64,000 nt of DNA from Prochlorococcus marinus str. MIT 1013 (lineage in GTDB: Bacteria > Cyanobacteriota > Cyanobacteriia > PCC-6307 > Cyanobiaceae), in contig NZ_CP114778.1 in assembly GCF_027359395.1 (NCBI RefSeq), positions 1,364,001-1,428,000 on the forward strand, written 5' to 3'. Every line of letters starts with the position of its first letter. The stretch's first letter is position 1. The notes under the pieces are model-generated. The model saw only the letters and a list, made by a program, of their open reading frames with translations, searched no databases and was not told where the DNA came from. Shown here in pieces: positions 33,540 to 40,742 of the stretch. Both the position numbers and the translations under genes were made by a program.

Positions 33540-34325
33540 CTATATAGGAATTGGGAATGTCACTTCAGCTGGCTTTGGAGAGCAAGCTTCTACTTGAAAA
33601 TCCACAACTGAACCTATTACAACAATCGCAGGAGACCTTAAATTTTCTTCTTGAACTCGCTCAAAAAGCCTAACCAAAGGGCTCTTAATATAACGTTGAC
33701 CAATTACAGTCCCCTGCTCAATAACTGCCGCAGAAGTCTCAGGATTCATACCACCAGCAATCAACTCTGCTGAGATAAATTTTAAATTATGAACACCCAT
33801 ATATATAACGATTCCATCACTGGATTTCGCTAAAGACCGCCAATTTACAGCTGGGCGTTTTTTATCAATCCCCTCATGTCCAGTCACAAAAGTAACTGAA
33901 GATCCAGCAAGTCTATGAGTAACAGGTATCCCAACATAAGCAGGAGCAGCTATACCAGATGTAACCCCAGGTACGACTTGTACTGGAACCCCTTTTTTAT
34001 GAAGATAAGAAGCTTCTTCCGCACCTCTACCAAACAAAAATGGATCACCACCTTTTAATCTAACGATACAAGAATAACTCTTTGCTAAATCAAACAAAAT
34101 ATCATTCGTTGTCCTCTGAGGTACCGAATGATGACCACGCCTCTTGCCTACTGAATGGAGTTGACAATTTGAGGAAACTAATTCAAGTAGCTCTAAAGGA
34201 ACTAAAGAGTCGTATACAAGCGCATCACATTTACTAATTAGTTTTTGCGCTTTAACTGTTAATAAATCGGGATCACCAGGACCGGCTCCGACAAGATGTA
34301 CAGTGCCAAACTGATTTGTATTCAT
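33540..34325 (-). CDS. cobA: Uroporphyrinogen-III C-methyltransferase
   Basis: Methylates uroporphyrinogen III twice to precorrin-2, the branch point to siroheme and cobalamin. 261 residues. The SAM motif VGAGPGDPDLLTVKAQ is at about 12-27; LKGGDPFLFGRGAEEA and VVPGVTSGIAAPAYVGIPVTHR follow. It overlaps the CbiX-like gene upstream by 4 bp. Lying opposite nirA, its likely job is siroheme for nitrite reductase, though it also feeds cobalamin. Confidence 0.96.
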   Translation of the reverse strand: MNTNQFGTVHLVGAGPGDPDLLTVKAQKLISKCDALVYDSLVPLELLELVSSNCQLHSVGKRRGHHSVPQRTTNDILFDLAKSYSCIVRLKGGDPFLFGRGAEEASYLHKKGVPVQVVPGVTSGIAAPAYVGIPVTHRLAGSSVTFVTGHEGIDKKRPAVNWRSLAKSSDGIVIYMGVHNLKFISAELIAGGMNPETSAAVIEQGTVIGQRYIKSPLVRLFERVQEENLRSPAIVVIGSVVDFQVEACSPKPAEVTFPIPI

Positions 34326-35215
34326 GGCAAGTTACCCAAAATATTAACAAGACCACGATGAATGATATCAATCTCAAGCAAAGATTTCAGCTGCTCTCCT
34401 TTACTATCAATTTCTACATTTTTGTTGGGAGTCAAAAGATAGGGAATAGGAAGATAATTCTTCTCCTTTTTAAAAGTATATTGATTCCATATAGACCATG
34501 AATAAAGAGGAATATTGAGTAATTTTTCTAAGGACTTAAGAAAAACACTTGAAATATCTGAAGAGACAGGGTGATGAATCAATGCAGGTTTAACAAAAGG
34601 TCTCTGACTAGTTATCAGATCATCTATTAATGATAGCCATGGCATAAAAGAACCTAGGAAAGGAAACAATTTTATATTTTGTCCCTCTTCTTGCAAACGT
34701 TTAAATATTTTTGGTACATCAATACAAACATGACTTCCAGGTAACAGAAAAAGAGGAACTAAAACCACTGATCTATTACCGATGTCAATTTGCTCTGGAT
34801 TATCATCAGTTAAAGCCTCTATTGAAACAGAGCGATTTTTAAGCCGTTTTAATTGGTCAACCAAAGAAAGAAGAGATGGATGTATCTCACCACCTCGAGA
34901 ACCATGAACTAATAAATGTAAATGGTGAGGAGGCTCACAATTAATTCTATTTGGTAACAAAGACAACTTTTGATGGACATCTGAAGATGTATTAGTACTT
35001 TCAACTAATTTATTAAAATTCAAATGATGAGAAGTTTTAGATACTCGGGAACAAATAATTTCAGACGAGGAGAAGGCGTTGATCGAAGAAACACTCAATA
35101 CAGAGGAAGAAGAAGATTCAAAAGTACGTTTCATAGAGACCTTTTTGCTATGAAAGAGGTTTGGGAAATGCTCAAAAGTGGAGCGATTAGAAGCCTCGGA
35201 GAAATTGGACGCCAA
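34322..35215 (-). CDS. CbiX-like sirohydrochlorin chelatase with long Ser-rich N-terminus
   Basis: The core from about residue 100 (HLHLLVHGSRGGEIHPSLLS) is the CbiX/SirB class II chelatase signature, with H104 and R107. VVLVPLFLLPGSHVCIDVPK has the second conserved His. Expected to put Fe(II) into sirohydrochlorin, giving siroheme. The 100 residues before it are Ser-rich (ESSSSSVLSVSSINAFSSSE) and lack family resemblance, so the start could lie further in. ATG 35215 and MKRTF at 35134 are the available ATGs. The stop overlaps the cobA start by 4 bp (ATGA). It is divergent from nirA. Confidence 0.82.
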   Translation of the reverse strand: MASNFSEASNRSTFEHFPNLFHSKKVSMKRTFESSSSSVLSVSSINAFSSSEIICSRVSKTSHHLNFNKLVESTNTSSDVHQKLSLLPNRINCEPPHHLHLLVHGSRGGEIHPSLLSLVDQLKRLKNRSVSIEALTDDNPEQIDIGNRSVVLVPLFLLPGSHVCIDVPKIFKRLQEEGQNIKLFPFLGSFMPWLSLIDDLITSQRPFVKPALIHHPVSSDISSVFLKSLEKLLNIPLYSWSIWNQYTFKKEKNYLPIPYLLTPNKNVEIDSKGEQLKSLLEIDIIHRGLVNILGNLP

Positions 35216-35268
35216 TACTAAATGAGAAACTTTGAAACCAATTAATCAATTAAATGGATAAATATGGT

Positions 35269-35282
35269 GTATTGAATGATAC
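35269..35282. promoter_or_regulatory. NtcA-binding site 1 (GTA-N8-TAC) between cbiX and nirA
   Basis: GTATTGAATGATAC is a perfect match to the consensus GTA-N8-TAC of NtcA, the cyanobacterial nitrogen regulator. It is centred at 35275.5, 100 bp before the nirA ATG and 54 bp before the longest cbiX start. A perfect TATAAT (35293-35298) follows 10 bp after. As the site is symmetric it could serve either gene. Confidence 0.75.
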
Positions 35283-35302
35283 CAAAAAAAATTATAATTT
35301 TG

Positions 35303-35316
35303 GTAAAAACTGATAC
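35303..35316. promoter_or_regulatory. NtcA-binding site 2 (GTA-N8-TAC), nirA-proximal
   Basis: GTAAAAACTGATAC is a second perfect consensus match, 34 bp centre-to-centre from site 1. A TAATAATAT stretch starts 24 bp further at 35341 and could be the -10. This spacing (20-24 bp is usual for NtcA-activated promoters) places the transcription start near 35353-35357, which fits the nirA ATG at 35369 and argues against the upstream in-frame start at 35333. Confidence 0.75.
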
Positions 35317-35368
35317 ATACAAGCCTTAGATTTTGACGGTTAATAATATATGTCATTTCTCAATACTA

Positions 35369-37030
35369 ATGGTTCAATATTATCTAGAAGGCAAAAAACT
35401 AAATCAAGTCGAGAAAAATAAAGCTGCTAAAGATGGACTTGAAATAGGAAAGGATATAGATAAATTTGCTGAAATGGGATGGGAGGAAATGGATAAAACA
35501 GATTTAGAATTAAGATTGAAATGGTACGGGATGTTTTGGAGACCAAAAACACCTGGAAAGTTTATGTTAAGGCTAAGAATACCTAATGGAATAATCAATG
35601 CAGAACAATTAAATGTAATTGCGTCAATTGTTGCAAGATATGGAGAGAATGGAAGTTGTGACATAACAACTAGGCAAAATATACAACTTAGAGGTGTTTT
35701 AATTAGTGATTTACCTGAGATATTAAATAGATTAAAAAAAGTAAACATATCAACAACTCAATCTGGATTTGATAATCCAAGAAATGTTACTGGAAATCCA
35801 ATTGCTGGAGTTGATCCAGAAGAAATTATAGACACAAGAAAATATACATCAAAAATGCAAGATCATTTAATTAAAGAGGGCAAAGGAAATTCAGAATTTT
35901 CAAATCTTCCAAGAAAATGGAACACAGCTATAGCTGGCTCTAAAGATAATTTTCTTTTACATAACGATTTAATTTTCCATCCAGTTAAAATTAATGATGT
36001 TTTAGGTTTTAGTGTTTGGGTTGGAGGTGTACTTTCATCAGTAATGAATGAATATGCAGTTCCATTAAATGCCTGGGTTGAAGAAGAAAAAATTTATGAA
36101 TTAACATCAATTATTTTATCCCTCTGGAGAGATAATGGGGAACGCAATATAAGACCTAAAGGTAGGTTTAGATTTTATTTAAATAAAATTGGTATTGAAA
36201 CATTTAGAGATCTTGTAGAAAAGCAATATGGAGAATTAAAAGAAGATCCAGGTTCAATCTTTGCAGATAAACCAAGATCATTTTTTGGAATTCATCCTCA
36301 AAAACAAGAACATAAATTTTTTGCAGGAATTCATGTTCCAGTAGGTCGCCTTTTAGCTGAAGATTTACAAGATCTAGCAAATATATGCGAAGCTTTTGGT
36401 GATAGTGAAATAAGACTAACCGAAGATCAAAATATTATTTTTACTAATATAGATACAAATCTAATTGAAGAATTTAAGGGGCAATCTCTCTTACAAAAGT
36501 TTCCATTAGAACCAGAAACTATTGCAGCAGGTACTGTTTCTTGTACTGGAAATACCTATTGTGGATTCGCTCTAACAAATACAAAAGATCAAGCTTTAAA
36601 AATCTCGCATGAATTAGACACAGAATTAGATTTGAAAGACGAATTAAAGATTCATTGGACCGGATGTCCTAATAGTTGTGGGCAAGCCTACATGGGAGGA
36701 ATTGGTTTAACAGGTAAAAAAGCTAAAAACAAAGAAGGAAAAACCGTTGAAGCTTACGATATAAGCATTGGTGGATCACAAGGACCTAATTATAAATTAG
36801 GAGAATTAATAAAAAAATCTGTCCCTCAAGATGAATTAAAAGATGTACTAAAAGATTTACTTATCTCAAATTTTGAGGCAAAAGAAAAAATATTTTTAAG
36901 TAAAAAATCTGGTTCATTATCTCGATTTATGAATTGGTTTAGTCCTCTTGGCAAAGATAAACCGCTGATTAATCGAGCTAATGGCAGCCCAGACTTCTTT
37001 TCCAAATTTATGAATCGAATTAGTAATTAA
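35369..37030 (+). CDS. nirA: Ferredoxin-nitrite reductase with C-terminal tail
   Basis: Reduces nitrite to ammonium with six electrons from ferredoxin. The siroheme-[4Fe-4S] cysteines are C392, C398 (CTGNTYC) and C433, C437 (CPNSC), counted from the ATG at 35369. MFWRPKTPGKFMLRLRIPNG and DITTRQNIQLRGV are conserved substrate motifs. 553 residues. Cyanobacterial NirA usually ends nearer 510-520, and the last 38 residues (from SRFMNWFSPLGKDKPLINRA) look like an appended tail whose 3' end is tandemly duplicated downstream. I chose 35369 over 35333 because of the NtcA promoter geometry. Confidence 0.96.
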   Translation: MVQYYLEGKKLNQVEKNKAAKDGLEIGKDIDKFAEMGWEEMDKTDLELRLKWYGMFWRPKTPGKFMLRLRIPNGIINAEQLNVIASIVARYGENGSCDITTRQNIQLRGVLISDLPEILNRLKKVNISTTQSGFDNPRNVTGNPIAGVDPEEIIDTRKYTSKMQDHLIKEGKGNSEFSNLPRKWNTAIAGSKDNFLLHNDLIFHPVKINDVLGFSVWVGGVLSSVMNEYAVPLNAWVEEEKIYELTSIILSLWRDNGERNIRPKGRFRFYLNKIGIETFRDLVEKQYGELKEDPGSIFADKPRSFFGIHPQKQEHKFFAGIHVPVGRLLAEDLQDLANICEAFGDSEIRLTEDQNIIFTNIDTNLIEEFKGQSLLQKFPLEPETIAAGTVSCTGNTYCGFALTNTKDQALKISHELDTELDLKDELKIHWTGCPNSCGQAYMGGIGLTGKKAKNKEGKTVEAYDISIGGSQGPNYKLGELIKKSVPQDELKDVLKDLLISNFEAKEKIFLSKKSGSLSRFMNWFSPLGKDKPLINRANGSPDFFSKFMNRISN

Positions 37031-37113
37031 TTCGATTTTATAAAAAATTATTTTTCTTACTTTTTAAATTTATGACTCAAAGTACTTCTCAAATGAACTA
37101 CGTCTTACCTAAA
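36911..37113 (+). repeat. 203-bp tandem duplication, copy 1
   Basis: Copy 1 holds the last ~36 codons of nirA, the 41-bp intergenic spacer and the first ~14 codons of a transporter-like N-terminus. The exact period is 203 bp: the nirA stop (37030 vs 37233), the downstream ATG (37072 vs 37275) and the MNWF codon (36929 vs 37132) all shift by 203. The copies diverge at the ends, so the boundaries are approximate. Confidence 0.95.
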
Positions 37114-37233
37114 GATTCTATTTCTCGTTTCATGAATTGGTTTAGTCCTCTTGGCAAAGATAAACCGCTGATTAATCGAGCTAATGGCAGCCCCGACATC
37201 TTTTCCAAATTTATGAATCGAATTAGTAATTAA
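37072..37233 (+). CDS. Chimeric 53-residue ORF: transporter N-terminus fused to NirA tail
   Basis: ATG 37072 to TAA 37231-37233, created by the tandem duplication. Residues 1-15 (MTQSTSQMNYVLPKD) match the transporter start (MTSSASQMDYVLPNE). Residues 16-53 (SISRFMNWFSPLGKDKPLIN onward) match the NirA C-terminal tail. Between the two tail copies most base changes are synonymous, and the others are conservative (L/I, F/I), which hints at selection on the protein, but the sample is small. It has its own identical upstream spacer, so it should be translated if the transporter is. Real gene or duplication debris: undecided. Confidence 0.5.
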   Translation: MTQSTSQMNYVLPKDSISRFMNWFSPLGKDKPLINRANGSPDIFSKFMNRISN

Positions 37234-37316
37234 TTCGATTTTATAAAAAATTATTTTTCTTACTTTTTAAATTTATGACTTCAAGTGCTTCTCAAATGGA
37301 CTACGTTCTACCAAAT
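37114..37316 (+). repeat. 203-bp tandem duplication, copy 2
   Basis: The second copy spans the tail of the chimeric ORF, an identical 41-bp spacer and the real start of the transporter gene. About 82 bp around the stop codon and spacer are identical to copy 1, while the coding ends differ by scattered changes. Such a pattern fits an older duplication partly re-homogenised by gene conversion, or constraint on the spacer. Confidence 0.95.
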
Positions 37317-38186
37317 GAATTGGTAGATGGAATGATTGCTGCAGGTGGAAAGAAATCATCTGTAAGCGTAAAAAACTTGCTAATAAGAGGCTTCTATTCA
37401 GGAGCAATTTTAGGTTTAGCGACATGTCTTGCAATTACTATAGGTATTCAATCTGGGATGCCTTGGTTAGGTTCTTTTATATTTCCTTTTGGTTTTGCAA
37501 GTATCGTCCTTTTCGGTATGGAGCTTGTTACTGGTAATTTTGCGTTACTACCAATGGCCGTATGGGCTGGAAAGAGTTCTTGGTCTGCAACTGTAAGGAA
37601 TTGGCTATGGGTTTGGATCGGTAATTTTCTAGGTACAGCATTTGTTGCAGTTCTACTATCCATAAGCTTGTCCAGTGCTGGAAATGTTGATCCATTAACT
37701 GCTGCTGAAGGTGGAAAGGGATGGGCAGTTGTTGCAGCAAAAATAATAGCTATACATAAAGCAAACACAGTTGTTAAATATGAAGCACTTGGCAGTACTG
37801 GTTTTTTCCTTGCATTTTTACGTGGAGTAATTGCAAACTGGCTGGTTTGTTTAGGTGTAACAATGGCACTTGTAAGTAAAAGTGTTCCAGGAAAGATACT
37901 TGCTTGCTGGCTACCTATAACTGCATTCCAAACAATGGGAATGGAGCACATAGTAGTTAATATGTTTTTGCATACAACTGGTCCTCTACTTGGTTCTGGT
38001 ATTCCTTTTACAAAAGTAATTTTTTGGAATTTCTTACCAGTGACGATTGGAAATATTGTTGGAGGAATGGTATTTATTGGAATGCTTTTCTATAGCACTC
38101 ACAAAACTCCAATCTCTAACGTTTTACCTGCCGTCAAAGATGAAAAACTAGAAAGAGAGGTAGCAGCACAACTTGGTGCAAGATAA
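37275..38186 (+). CDS. focA: Formate/nitrite transporter family protein, probable nitrite channel
   Basis: A 303-residue FNT-family membrane protein with six expected helices. The first is at about 39-60 (SGAILGLATCLAITIGIQSG); GMELVTGNFALLPMAVWAGK is the FNT signature, and GMEHIVVNMFLHT carries the pore region with His. Being directly downstream of nirA, the likely cargo is nitrite. The FNT family also moves formate, lactate or hydrosulfide. The gene reads through to a strong terminator at 38215. Confidence 0.93.
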   Translation: MTSSASQMDYVLPNELVDGMIAAGGKKSSVSVKNLLIRGFYSGAILGLATCLAITIGIQSGMPWLGSFIFPFGFASIVLFGMELVTGNFALLPMAVWAGKSSWSATVRNWLWVWIGNFLGTAFVAVLLSISLSSAGNVDPLTAAEGGKGWAVVAAKIIAIHKANTVVKYEALGSTGFFLAFLRGVIANWLVCLGVTMALVSKSVPGKILACWLPITAFQTMGMEHIVVNMFLHTTGPLLGSGIPFTKVIFWNFLPVTIGNIVGGMVFIGMLFYSTHKTPISNVLPAVKDEKLEREVAAQLGAR

Positions 38187-38214
38187 AATTAAAAAAATTA
38201 AATTTTAAACTAAA

Positions 38215-38253
38215 TTAAGAAAGCCTAGAAAGTTGTATTCTAGGCTTTCTTAA
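38215..38253 (+). terminator. Rho-independent-type hairpin after focA
   Basis: A 16-bp perfect stem (TTAAGAAAGCCTAGAA with TTCTAGGCTTTCTTAA) around a 7-base loop, 28 bp after the focA stop. The 3' arm is U-rich in RNA (CUUUCUU) but there is no long separate U tract. It is the most perfect hairpin that I see in the window and ends the nirA-focA unit. Confidence 0.85.
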
Positions 38254-38404
38254 TATGTCTACTATTCAATAGTTATTAATAGAGTTTTAAAAGATTTTCA
38301 ATTAATCTCTAAACAAATCAGATACTTGACTTGATTAATAAACAAATAGTAAATTAAAAAATTATTCTGATTAATTATTTTCTAATCCACTCAATTTAAA
38401 TTCT

Positions 38405-39115
38405 ATGATTATTGAAGAAAGCAATATATGGGATACCATTAATAACGCGAAAAAAAAGAAGCCAAGCGCTGAGTGGCTTAAGACTGCATACAATCCAAAT
38501 ATTAACTTTGAACTTAGACAAGAAATCGCTATTCGCTTGGGACAATTATCAAAAGTAGGATGGATAAAAATAAAAGATCTACTTAAGACGTATGGAAATA
38601 AAGACGAACTAATCCTTGCTGCAGGACTGACTTATCAAGATGATGCCAAAGAATGGCTCTTAAACCATCTTTATAGTGATGACACAATGAACATCAAAGT
38701 CGTAGAAGCTTTGGCTTGCTTTGGAGGAACCTTACCGATTGAGCTTATTAAAAAAACATTAGAAGAAAAAAGTGAACAAATGAAAATAGCTGGTTTAGAA
38801 TTATTAAAATTCAAAGCTCATTTACTTTCTGATTGTGATTTACTTGACATAGCAAAATCTCCTTTAAATGATTTCAGAGAAGAGATAGTGATCAAAACAC
38901 TGACAATAATTCAAAGACGTGAAAGCCTAGATATCTGTAAAGCCATCCGCGATGTAATACAAAAAGGCTCGGATAAATCTGCATACTATGGACTAATGGC
39001 TCTTGGTTCAATCGGTACTGAAATTAGTAAAAAAATCCTATTAGATTTAGTTAAAAATTTAAAGAATGCTGAGCGCAAAGAACTTGCAAAAAAACAACTT
39101 AACTTTGAAATATAA
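38405..39115 (+). CDS. HEAT-repeat protein next to the nitrite genes
   Basis: A 236-residue all-helical protein with repeats of about 30 residues: LRQEIAIRLGQLSKVGWIKI, VVEALACFGGTLPIELIKKT, EEIVIKTLTIIQRRESLDIC, YYGLMALGSIGTEISKKIL. These resemble HEAT/PBS-lyase-type repeats. In other cyanobacteria a HEAT-type protein encoded beside nirA (NirB-like) supports nitrite reductase; by position this may be its counterpart, but that is inference. It is 6 bp before the trpD2-like gene, so the two form a pair. Confidence 0.75.
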   Translation: MIIEESNIWDTINNAKKKKPSAEWLKTAYNPNINFELRQEIAIRLGQLSKVGWIKIKDLLKTYGNKDELILAAGLTYQDDAKEWLLNHLYSDDTMNIKVVEALACFGGTLPIELIKKTLEEKSEQMKIAGLELLKFKAHLLSDCDLLDIAKSPLNDFREEIVIKTLTIIQRRESLDICKAIRDVIQKGSDKSAYYGLMALGSIGTEISKKILLDLVKNLKNAERKELAKKQLNFEI

Positions 39116-39121
39116 ACCCCA

Positions 39122-40180
39122 ATGACAAATAAATATGAAGAATTTAAAACCTATTTAAAAAAAATAGGTAGTGGTGAGTTTACAGGAAAAAGTCTTACTC
39201 GCGAAGAAACTAAATCAGCTCTCAAACTGATGCTGAATGAAGAAGCAAGTGCAGCACAAATTGGTGGCTTCATGATTGCACATAGAATTAGACGTCCTAT
39301 CCCTGAAGAATTAGCCGGGATGATTGATGCCTATATAGAACTTGGACCAAAAATTCAATCACCCAGTAATCAACGTCAACCTATATTTTTTGGAATGCCT
39401 TTTGATGGTCGAAAAAAAACTGCACCTATATATCCTCTAACATCTTTACTATTACTAACGCAGAAACAACCTGTTATTTTGCATGGTGGTTCTCGTATGC
39501 CTGTGAAATACGGCGTTACTCATAACGAACTTTTTCAAGCCTTAGGATTAAATTTAACCGGTCTATCAATTACTCAACTGCAAAGTTTTTTCAACCATAA
39601 CGAACTTGCTTTAATCCATCAGCCAGATCATTTTCCACTAGCTGAAAATTTAATACCTTATAGAGATCAAATAGGTAAACGACCACCGCTAGCCAGTATG
39701 GAATTAATCTGGACATGTCATCAAGGAAAGCATCTACATATAAGTGGCTATGTTCATTCTCCTACTGAAGAAAGACACTGGAAAACACTTGAGCTTATGG
39801 ATGAAGAAAACGTAATTACTGTTAAAGGACTTGAAGGTGGAATAGATCTGTCAATAAGTCGTGCATCAACAATTGGTCAGTATAAAAATCAAAATGGAAC
39901 TAGAGCAGTTTTTCATCCCAAAGACTTTGAATATTCAGGACAAGATCTTGAATGGACCAACATCGAAGACTGGCAGAGATTTGCTTTCCAAGCTCTTAAT
40001 GGCGAGGGCCCATTAATTAAAGCACTAGAATGGAATGCTGGTATTTACTTTTTTTATGCAGGCTTAAGTTCTGATATTAAAGTTGGAATCAATAAAGCAA
40101 AAGAAGTAATCAATTCAGGATTTGCTTTAAAGCAATTAGAAAAATTAATTAATTGGAGACAAGCAAATATTGATTCATAA
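39122..40180 (+). CDS. Anthranilate phosphoribosyltransferase-like protein (TrpD2/YbiB type)
   Basis: A 352-residue member of the TrpD/nucleoside phosphorylase class III fold. The N-terminal helical part reads LTREETKSALKLMLNEEASAAQIGGFMIAHRIR. In the catalytic part HGGSRMPVKYGVTHNELFQA replaces the TrpD HGN/GS loop, so it is probably not the tryptophan enzyme but the YbiB/TrpD2 branch, whose proteins bind nucleic acid. In picocyanobacteria it is often found near nitrogen-assimilation genes (recollection). It ends before the convergent GNAT gene. Confidence 0.85.
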   Translation: MTNKYEEFKTYLKKIGSGEFTGKSLTREETKSALKLMLNEEASAAQIGGFMIAHRIRRPIPEELAGMIDAYIELGPKIQSPSNQRQPIFFGMPFDGRKKTAPIYPLTSLLLLTQKQPVILHGGSRMPVKYGVTHNELFQALGLNLTGLSITQLQSFFNHNELALIHQPDHFPLAENLIPYRDQIGKRPPLASMELIWTCHQGKHLHISGYVHSPTEERHWKTLELMDEENVITVKGLEGGIDLSISRASTIGQYKNQNGTRAVFHPKDFEYSGQDLEWTNIEDWQRFAFQALNGEGPLIKALEWNAGIYFFYAGLSSDIKVGINKAKEVINSGFALKQLEKLINWRQANIDS

Positions 40181-40201
40181 GAAGACTTTTAAAAAAGATA
40201 T

Positions 40202-40696
40202 TCAATGCAAAGTTTTTGCCATTAAATAGCGTAAAAAATGAACACCTCCTATTTGAATCTCCTCAGGAGCAATAATTGTCCATCCATGACGTAAAAGCAA
40301 TTGATAGCTACATAAACTTGCCTCTGTTTTTAAATTGAAAGGTCTATCTTTGAGAGTGTCTTCCTCAATTTGATGTAATAAAGCTGTAGCGTGACCCTGT
40401 CGTGACGAACGCCCTCGGCAATAAAGTAATGCTAAACGATTAGTTGGATATCTCAAAGCAAATGCTTCAATCGTCTTATTAACACAACTCACCCAACCAA
40501 CTCCTTCCCTAAGAGGTTTATCTAAAATCCCAGGGAGATAAGCCAAGGAAGTCCAAGCATCAATCTGCTTCTGGCTGTATAAGGATTTATCACAAGTTCG
40601 AATAGCATCTTCATAAACTTCTCTTAGAGCCATTTCATCAGAACTCTCACAAGGTCGCAAATATCGATTTAGACTGTTTTTACTAAATGAAGCCAA
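40202..40696 (-). CDS. GNAT-family N-acetyltransferase
   Basis: A 164-residue acetyltransferase. RLALLYCRGRSSRQGHATALLHQIEED (about 97-123) includes the acetyl-CoA pyrophosphate loop (RxxGxA, here SRQGHA). The opening YLRPCESSDEMALREVYEDAI is typical, and the SQKQIDAW stretch occurs in YjbC/ElaA-like GNATs. The substrate cannot be told. Divergent from the MFS gene. Confidence 0.85.
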   Translation of the reverse strand: MASFSKNSLNRYLRPCESSDEMALREVYEDAIRTCDKSLYSQKQIDAWTSLAYLPGILDKPLREGVGWVSCVNKTIEAFALRYPTNRLALLYCRGRSSRQGHATALLHQIEEDTLKDRPFNLKTEASLCSYQLLLRHGWTIIAPEEIQIGGVHFLRYLMAKTLH

Positions 40697-40742
40697 GTTC
40701 TCTGACAGTATGAGAAGGTGAATAAATTATGAGCTATTTGCA

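Noticed and set aside
35024-35221. Plus-strand 65-codon frame inside the N-terminal part of the CbiX-like gene
   Set aside because: It runs antisense to the chelatase frame, is composed of arginine-rich low-complexity sequence and ends before the nirA promoter; no sign of a real protein.
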